Origin: Symsagittifera roscoffensis
Taxonomy: Eukaryota > Xenacoelomorpha > Acoela > Convolutidae
Reading direction: 5' to 3'
Assembly (NCBI RefSeq): GCF_963678635.1
Contig: NC_087062.1
Location: 39,387,330 to 39,451,329, forward strand
DNA length: 64,000 bases
Position numbers and translations under genes: made by a program. The notes below the pieces were generated by a model. The model did no database searches. It was given only the letters and a program-made list of their open reading frames with translations, and was not told where the DNA came from. This document shows positions 57,481-64,000 of the stretch, one piece after another (positions within the stretch are counted from its first letter, which is position 1; each line of letters opens with the position of its first letter).

Positions 57481-58988
57481 GCCTCCTGAGTGTTTCGTCT
57501 ACATAATTCGTTTAACTCATGTTGACGTCTAATCACATCCCTTACATAGAACTGTGGTGACGTTTTCTTACCTTCATACTCTGGGTAGAAGAAAGTCAGG
57601 GGCAAAGACTTCTCGCGTCTGGTTAGCATCATGTGTGGACTAACTCCGGTGGTGGAATGTTGCGTGCTATTATAAGCTCCCATCACTTGTGGAAGGTATC
57701 TGTCCCAATCGGTCATGTACCTGGAACAATATACCCTTAGCATCGATACTAACGTTTGATTCTGCCTTTCGACTAAACCTTTCGTCTGGGGATGGTATGT
57801 CGTGGAGTGAGCTTGAGCAACTTCCGAGCGTCTCATAAGCTCTTTCGTGAGTTCCCCCACAAAAGCTGTTTCATTATCCGATTGAAATGTCATAGGACAA
57901 CCATGTCTTGCTATCCACGTATTGATCAAGTGATCGCACGTCTCTTCCGCTGAGGCAGTTATGCTGGGCAGGGCCTCTGCATACTTCGTGAAGTAATCTA
58001 TCATGACCAAGACTTGATTATAACCACTGTTTGTCATGCATATCTTTTGTTGATCAATCTGCACCACCTCGTTGAATTCAGACGACTCGATCGACTGCAA
58101 AGGAAATCGTAACTTCCTTGGATCCTTCACCTATTGGCATAACAGACATGCTGTTACCCATTTCTCGCATGCCTTTTTCATTCCAGGCCACTCAAATCGC
58201 TTCAAGATCCTCTGATATACTTTGTCGATTCCCTGATTGCCCATCTGATCATGCGACCTGAGTAAAAGTTCTGTCTGATAGAGTTGCAGCAACACTATCG
58301 CGTTACACTTGTACCGGACTTTGTCTTCTTCTCTCCTCTTGCAAGCAACGATCCCGTCCTTGTTCAGATATAAGCTTCCCTCTTTCTGCATAAAGTACTG
58401 TCTCAGAATACGGTAACTGTCTTCCTCCAGGTCTCCTTTGTCCGGAGCACCATTTTTGATCCATTTTTTCAGGTTGCTTGTCATGCGGTCCTTTCTCTGT
58501 GCTCTTAGTAGGTCCGAGAGTCTGTATCTTGCCTTCAAGTACGACTTCATGACCCTCATCAGACTATTCAGCTCATTGGGTTGATGCGTGTCTTCTTGCA
58601 TCTTAACACACCAAATCTTTGCCAACGGCTGTGTTTCCTGTTCGAACGGCTGAAGATCAGTCCTGACTACCTCTTTTTGTGGCAAAAGATTTATTGGACG
58701 TTTCAATACCGCTATTGTTTCCAGATCATTCGCTGTGTTATCAAAGACTCTTTCACCTGGTATGAGGTAGCGATCACTATCAGGGTCTTGATGTACATCC
58801 CTGTCCAGATCCCTTGCTCGAGTCTCCACTAGCAGTGTGTGGATCGCTAGCTCTGACAGTTTCGATCCTGAGCTCGAATTCTTGTCTGAGTAGGTGTCGA
58901 ATCCTGAGTTCTGGGAGTTGTCATCCATTGAAGAGCTTGCGATAGAGCACGTCCCCTCGTCCGGATCAGTTCTGTGCCTTCTTCGCAT
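57468..58988 (-). pseudogene. Integrase, Ty3/gypsy type, copy G1
   Basis: Two segments in one frame (58,131-58,988 and 57,468-58,130), separated by a TAG after CLLCQ that is CAA in copy G0. The first carries a Ser/Asp-rich tether, then the zinc-binding part: LLRSHDQMGNQGIDKVYQRI and WVTACLLCQ, in which the second His of the usual H-x-x-x-H is Asn. The catalytic core has D in VVQID, D in FQSDNETAF and E in GLVERQNQTL, with HPQTKG just before the Glu, so the DDE triad is intact. Integrases of this type insert the element's cDNA into chromosomes. The order RT, RNase H, integrase identifies Ty3/gypsy rather than copia. Confidence 0.88.
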
Positions 58989-59228
58989 CCATCTGAACTA
59001 CCCGGACAAAAATTTTTTCTCTAGGTCCTGTTTCTCATCAGGACTTTTTTCATCTACATCAGACTCCCCGGACAAACTTCCTTGTCCCGGGTGTTGATCT
59101 TGATCTCGCCGACTCTTCTCACTGTTCATCTCCCCGGACAAACAATCTTGCTTCAGGTTTCGTTAAACCTTCTCACCTTCTTTATCCTGGTCCTCAAATG
59201 TAACGGTTTCCTTTTGCGTATCGTTCCC

Positions 59229-60272
59229 CTATTGTTTCCGACTGTATGAAGTACTGGTTAAAACCTCGTGGGGTATTGAGGATACTAGTTGCTGAATTAT
59301 TGTCCTACAATCCCTCTCGTTTTCTTTGTGTTGTCGTCTGGACGGCATGATTTTTACCTTCTCACTGACTGTCAGTGATGCCACTGCTGCTGCCCACTTG
59401 GGGTCATCTCTGGTCACTTCTCTCACTAACAATCCACCCAGCATCCGCATCACTTGCGGTGTGACCTGCACCGTTTTATCCAATAATGAGAGGCTGTTAA
59501 AGTTCATGCGAGAGAGTTCCTGCTGGACCAGGTTCGAGCGCAGCAACAATTCCAAGGGCACCGGATCCTTCTGGGATAGAATCTTTATCTCGGCTGCTTT
59601 CTCTACAGGTAACTCAGCATGTCCTGGGATTGGATGTCCAGACTTATCCAACCATCTCGTCAAGGGAAGCGCTTCATAAGTTTCTTTATTCAGAAACAAG
59701 AATCCTTCCTTGATTTCTGCCTGATTGGCTTGCTTTTGTTCCAATCTCTCATAGAACTCGGTTTTCTTGCTGAGGCTGTCATTATTCTGGTTTTTGTCCC
59801 GCATCCTGTGCTCGAGTATCGTGTGGTAGCCATCTAATCTCACTATCCATCTTCCAATATAACTCTGTTCCATCGATCGAGTCTTCAACCAGGATAACGC
59901 TCTGTTGTCCACGCATAACTTAAAGGGAGCGCTCCCCAAGTATGCGCGGTACTTTTCCACAAATTTGACTACTGCAAACATTTCTGCTTTTGGTGCACCA
60001 TATTTCAACTCAGTGTCACTTAACACCTTACTGCCATATGCAATGGGACGGAGAACGGTTCTTCCATTCCATTCCCGCTACTGATGCAGTATTCCCGAGA
60101 TGGCTACTACTGATGCGTCTGTGTCAAGAACATACATGCCCTTTTCAGTAGGCATGCCGAGCACTGGCGCTTCGCACAGTTCCCGCTTTATGTTCTCAAA
60201 GGCCGTTTGAGCTTCATCGCTCCATTCGAATTTCTTTCCTTTGTTGCGCATCAGCTTCTGCATCGGATACAC
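59229..60272 (-). pseudogene. RNase H and connection domain, copy G1
   Basis: Two segments in one frame (60,078-60,272 and 59,229-60,026) with a TAG at 60,078. The RNase H active site can be followed: Asp in MYVLDTDASVVAIS, Glu in PKAEMFAVVKF, Asp in LCVDNRALSWL and Asp in NNDSLSKK. It removes the RNA strand during reverse transcription. The part before it (FEWSDEAQTAFENIKRELCE) is the usual RT connection region. After RNase H comes about 180 codons of Gln/Glu/Lys-rich sequence, then acidic repeats with LSGE-like motifs reaching the integrase. A frameshift near 60,285 separates it from the RT frame. Confidence 0.85.
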
Positions 60273-61260
60273 CTTGTCTGCATATCCTTTTTATAAACTC
60301 ACGGTAATAATTGGCAAACACTAGGAAACTCATGAGCTGTGTGTCCGTTCTGGGAGCCTTCCATGTCAACCCAGCTTCTACTACTTTCGGTTCCGGCCTC
60401 AAACCATGCCTGTCCACCATTCTTCCTAGATACTTGATTGAATCCCTCAGGATCTCGCATTTCGATGGTTTACATTTTGAGCCTGCTCTCTTCATGCAAA
60501 CAAAGACCTCATCGAGCCAATCAATGTTGTCTTCCAGGGTTGGTGTTGATATGACACCGTCATCCACGTAACACATCACAAGATTCCCGTACTTCTTCGT
60601 CACTCTGGTCAAAGCCAGAGCCATCAGTCTTTGAAAAGTGGCAGTTGCGTTGCGCAAGCCAAAGGGCATCCTCTTCGACTGGTACAACCCCAACTCGCAT
60701 GAAAATCCGGTCTTTTCTCTATCCTTCATACGCAGAGGAACCTGCCAGAAGGCAGAACACAATCCAATGTGGTAAAGAACTTGGCATCGCCAAATTTAGA
60801 GAGGCTCTCGTCTATCCGCGGTATCGGGTACGCATCTTTTTTTGTCACTGCGTTCAAGTAACAAAAGTCGCCACAGATCCTAAGCTGCCCCCTTATTTTT
60901 TGCAATGACTACCCCGTAAGCCCAGGGCGACTTCGAGGGTTCTATCATGTCGTATTCGAGCAACATTTTTGTTTCCGCTCTGCACGCTTCCGATTCATGT
61001 GGCATCATTCGTCTTGCGCCTTACCTATGGGGAACGGCGCCTTCCTCTAGTTCGATTTCGTGTTCGACGAAGTTACAGCAACCGATATCCGCCTCATGTT
61101 TTGAAAATACATCCGCGTTCCGGTTTAAAACCGCCCGCAAGGATTCAAAATCTCCCTCGCCTATTTTCCCTTTCAAGTGTTCTATTTCTGGCAAAATCGG
61201 TTTGTCAGATTCTAGTTCATATGATGAGGGGCGTTCCGCAAAATTCGAGCAGCTCGACAA
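60214..61260 (-). pseudogene. Reverse transcriptase, Ty3/gypsy type, copy G1
   Basis: Starts in frame at about 61,260 with a segment typical of the region before RT (ADVFSKHEADIGCCNFVEHE), then a TAA at 61,021. The fingers region (IEPSKSPWAYGVVIAKNKG) is followed by frame breaks between 60,910 and 60,770. The palm is intact in 60,214-60,762: CSAFWQVPLRMKDREKTGF, MPFGLRNATATFQRLM and the catalytic YVDD at 60,559-60,570, preceded by LVMC. The thumb reads NIDWLDEVFVCMKRAGSKCK and IKYLGRMVDRHG. RT copies the element RNA into DNA. The stops and at least two frameshifts mean the copy is dead. Confidence 0.9.
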
Positions 61261-61261
61261 A

Positions 61262-61349
61262 CCATTAGCCTCCGATAGATCGCATCTACCATCGGTCCCA
61301 CATATTCCTCTGCCAGTTCCATCAGTTCTTCCAAGTTGAAATTATCCAT
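61262..61349 (-). pseudogene. Gag start remnant fused to the RT region, copy G1
   Basis: The ATG at 61,349 opens the same MDNFNLEELMELAE start as copy G2 and keeps about 29 codons, to YRRLM. At 61,262 the sequence switches to the region just before RT, in a different frame. The rest of gag, the SGNH domain and anything that lay before RT are gone from this copy. The breakpoint has little if any microhomology (CCATTAG on the gag side). Confidence 0.75.
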
Positions 61350-61356
61350 TCTCTTT

Positions 61357-61786
61357 CAGGTTCGATTCTGTTATTGATTCAATGATTTGAACTCAAGTGA
61401 GTAATTAAACGATCAATCAGGATCTAGAAACGAATATTACACTTGTCATTTTTACACTAATTTCTTGTTAAAGTTTATTTAAAACAGTCATATAAAAAGG
61501 TTTTGATCCTAAAATTTATTAAAATCAATCATTTTCTAAAATTTTGGAATTCCACCTAAGATTGGACAGTCCAAACTTTGGATCTATTCCTAAGATCGTC
61601 ATTCAGTTGTTCATGGTCACTGACTCGTTCTTACCCAGAGTCCTAATAACATAACAAATAACATAACATAACACACGTCTCACACACAACACACATTTAG
61701 TATGACGCCCCCCCCCCCTGTATGCCACCTAAACTCAACCTATACTTAAGTAAAATTTCTTATATAGGTATTTTTTTATATTGGTA
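61357..61786 (-). promoter_or_regulatory. Spacer between Ty3 copies G0 and G1, candidate single LTR
   Basis: Second copy of the spacer at 55,530-55,950, again lying between a macro-domain stop and a gag ATG. The TATATAAG-type and AATAAA motifs on the minus strand are kept. It carries an 11-base C run at 61,708-61,718 where the other copy has CTCCTC. No primer-binding site was recognised. Confidence 0.45.
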
Positions 61787-62590
61787 TCATATGATTTGGT
61801 ATGAGATGATTACGTGTATCAGTGCGTACAGTTCCCGTGGATGCAGTCGTCCTCTGTTCGGATCGTGCACTGGAAGCGAAAGCTCCTTCACTCCCCTTTC
61901 CACGAGGAAGTCTCTCAATCTCGTCAAGGACAGGACTAGGTTTTCCGGGTCCACGTGCCGCTTCTCCGTCGCCCTCGTCACCAAGAAGCATAAGTACTTT
62001 CCCGGTATCTGTGACGCCGCCGGAGACAAGGCTGCTACGCCCTCTATTCCTGGCCTTTGCTTCCAAAGGAATTCTCTGTTTTTACATTCTCTCTTAAAAT
62101 CTGCTGCTAACGCTGTCATAAAACTCATGTGTGCTGAGATTGCTATTGCACATGTTCTAATTGTGAGTATGAAATCGCTATCTGGTAGTATTATGCTACC
62201 TGAATATTCATTTGGTAAGTTAAAATATGTCTCAACTACTCTCCTTATGTCCGGTGTCTTAGGGTCCTCGCCTGTTTCCGCTTCTAAATCTCCTGTCTCT
62301 CTTGCTATTCCTAATTTTTTTCTTAGTAATATTTCAGTGTGGGTAAGTCCTACCCCCACTCCCCGGACAAAAATATCCATCGTCGTCCCCGTCGATCGCA
62401 TACCGGATATCAAGTCGAGATTGGAAGCGGGAATGAGCAGTCGCCCTTCCTGGGCAGCCCAGGAAGGATCTTCTCGTTCGGTTTTCCTGTATTTCATGCT
62501 TTCACGATCTACATCTGGAATTGTGACACTGGTCTCTTTTGGGTCCGACGTCATTTCGTTCAGCCACTTCAAGACACGCAGATTCGTCAA
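61787..62590 (-). pseudogene. Macro-like domain after integrase, copy G0 (267 codons, uninterrupted)
   Basis: The intact version of the domain split in copy G1, and the best template for a search. The N-terminal 110 residues (VTIPDVDRESMKYRKTERED, DLISGMRSTGTTMDIFVRG) form a linker. The macro-like part starts at about residue 120 (SGSIILPDSDFILTIRTCAI) and ends VHDPNRGRLHPRELYALIHV. The usual macro-domain GxGVA-type phosphate loop is not obvious; the TARG1/Poa1-like branch, which has looser loops, fits better. It could bind ADP-ribose or a related ligand. The call rests on pattern similarity by eye only. An in-frame TAG at about 62,657 separates it from the linker upstream; the same stop occurs in copy G1. 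Confidence 0.6.
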
Positions 62591-62656
62591 CTCTTGTTCG
62601 AAGGATTGCTGTTGCTCGCTGTCGAATTCTACCTCGGGTTTCGACCGGTCCTCGAT

Positions 62657-63183
62657 CTACTCCTCGTTGTGATCATCGACTATGTCAATGCCCTGTGACA
62701 CAATTATATCTTCTAGACCTACTACTTCTTCCACTATCTTCTTTAGATCTATCCTGTCCACTACAAACTCGTCGCCGTAAGGGTTATATTTCTTCTTGGA
62801 TCTTGTCCTGTCAATCTGTCGTGTGTGTATCGTGAACGGAAGGTCTGGTTCCAAGTTCTAGGGAACCTCCCTTTCTGCAGGGTCTTGCCAGTCCTCCTCT
62901 GCGTAAGGTAAGTTTTCTTGATCCGCTTCAATCACCTCGTCTGGATCCAGGTCCAGTGGTGGACTTGTTCCTTCCTCTACGACTTCATTCCTATCGTTCT
63001 TTTCCCTGGTGCCCTTCTCGTTGACCTAACAGGCAGGGTCCGTCATCGGATAATCCCCCTCTTCCATGTCTGCAGGTATACACCAGTCGTCTGTCGATGG
63101 GTTGTGTGGCTTAATGTTTTTGTAATGAGCGGCTCGGCCAGTACTCAGTCTATAAAAGCGTCCCTCCTGGTGCACCTCCGTAA
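62657..63183 (-). pseudogene. Integrase C-terminal linker region, copy G0
   Basis: Collinear with 56,808-57,340 of copy G1: an acidic linker, then LPFTIHTRQIDRTRSKKKYN and an acidic run before the macro domain. In this copy the stop at about 62,860 replaces a codon at a slightly different place, and TAG at about 63,027 is shared with G1. The integrase SH3-like part is damaged (the VGDYVWVL stretch of G1 reads VGGYLRVF here). Confidence 0.6.
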
Positions 63184-64000
63184 TCATGAACGTCCCCTCC
63201 CCTTGTTTAGGAGCTTTTTCGATCCTTTCGGTGGTATGATATTCTGAAATACCCTTAAGTAGCCACCTACCGAATAAGCTTTTGCACCAGCTGCTTTCTT
63301 GTCAAATCTTTTCCTCTGCCTTGCTTGTGATTCCTGAGTGTTTCGTCTACATAATTCGTTTAACTCATGTTGACGTCTAATCACATCCCTTACAAAGACC
63401 TGTGGTGACGTTTTCTTACCCTCATACTCTGGGTAGAAGAAAGTCAGGGGCAAAGACTTCTCGCGTCTGGTTAGCATCATGTGTGGACTAACTCCGGTGG
63501 TGGAATGTTGCGTGCTATTATAAGCTCCCATCTCTTGTGGAAGGTATCTGTCCCAATCGGTCATGTACCTGGAACAATATAACCTTAGCATCGATACTAA
63601 CGTTCGATTCTGCCTTTCGACTAAGCCTTTCGTCTGGGGATGGTATGTCGTGGAGTGAGCTTGAGCAACTTCCGAGCGTCTCATAAGCTCTTTCGTGAGT
63701 TCCCCCGCAAAAGCTGTTTCATTATCCGATTGAAATGTCATCGGACAACCATGTCTTGCTATCCACGTATTGATCAAGTGATCGCACGTCTCTTGCGCTG
63801 AGGCAGTTATGCTGGGCAGGGCCTCTGCATACTTCGTGAAGTAATCTATCATGACCAAGACTTGATTATAACCACTGTCTGTCATGCATATCTTTTGGTG
63901 ATCAATCTGCACCACCTCGTTGAATTCAGACGACTCGATCGACTGCAAAGGAAATCGTAACTTCCTTGGATCCTTCACTTGTTGGCATGACAGACATGCT
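63184..64000 (-). pseudogene. Integrase core, copy G0, entering from the right edge
   Basis: The frame is open through the window edge. It starts with ACLSCQQ, the CxxC half of the zinc-binding domain, then KDPRKLRFPLQSIESSEFNE. The catalytic residues are Asp in VVQIDHQKI, Asp in FQSDNETAF and Glu in GLVERQNRTL, all intact, as in G1. Codons that are stops in G1 (after CLLCQ, and at QAR) are CAA and CAG here. The frame ends at a stop at 63,184, slightly beyond the G1 integrase stop. The rest of the element lies outside the window. Confidence 0.88.

Overview
The window is eukaryotic, very probably from an invertebrate animal. It carries a complete U6 spliceosomal RNA gene, a nuclear tRNA-Glu gene with internal A and B boxes and a T-run terminator, and large decayed Ty3/gypsy-type retroelements. 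Nothing looks bacterial: there are no operons, ribosome binding sites or CRISPR. I found no ordinary host protein gene. The species cannot be named from this sequence; one U6 position matches the fly version as I remember it, which hints weakly at an arthropod.

Region 1, about 1-35.9 kb, is an AT-rich array of large tandem repeats. Monomers of about 2.3-2.6 kb (called alpha here) occur around 1.8-5.2, 7.1-13.6, 18.3-21.7 and 26.0-30.1 kb. From about 13.6 kb they alternate with relatives that carry TGGATGG-type minisatellite blocks (called beta), which gives a higher-order period of 8,033 bp and then 8,432 bp (13,628 / 21,661 / 30,093). The third unit runs into a long TGGATGG block at 34.6-35.9 kb. 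Small hairpins, a foldback module and a 52-nt motif recur inside the monomers. The only recognised genes here, U6 (5,507-5,613, +) and tRNA-Glu (6,219-6,290, -), sit in a 1.1-kb island that interrupts the array.

Region 2, about 35.9-40.2 kb, is a stretch with no recognised content, followed by two copies of a 0.9-kb repeat (T). Between them lies a plus-strand fragment resembling the C-terminal part of an RT-bearing retroelement protein.

Region 3, about 40.2-55.5 kb, minus strand, holds decayed coding sequence. A gag-like start at 55,523 leads into a coiled coil, an SGNH/GDSL-type hydrolase domain, and then a very long protein I do not recognise (called P2). P2 is present twice in direct orientation (47.7-52.8 and 40.2-46.15 kb). 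The two copies share several in-frame stops, so the duplication probably followed inactivation.

Region 4, 55.5-64 kb, minus strand, holds two more Ty3/gypsy copies in head-to-tail order. One runs from a gag start fused by deletion to the reverse transcriptase, through RNase H, integrase and a macro-like (ADP-ribose-binding type) domain. The other enters from the right edge with integrase and the macro-like domain. Successive copies are separated by the same spacer of about 0.43 kb, which has TATA-like and AATAAA motifs and is the best candidate for an LTR. The standout points are the Ty3-type elements that combine an SGNH domain near gag, a macro-like domain after integrase and the giant unknown P2 protein, and a recent 62-nt near-palindrome insertion at 28.17 kb for which empty sites are visible in sister repeats.
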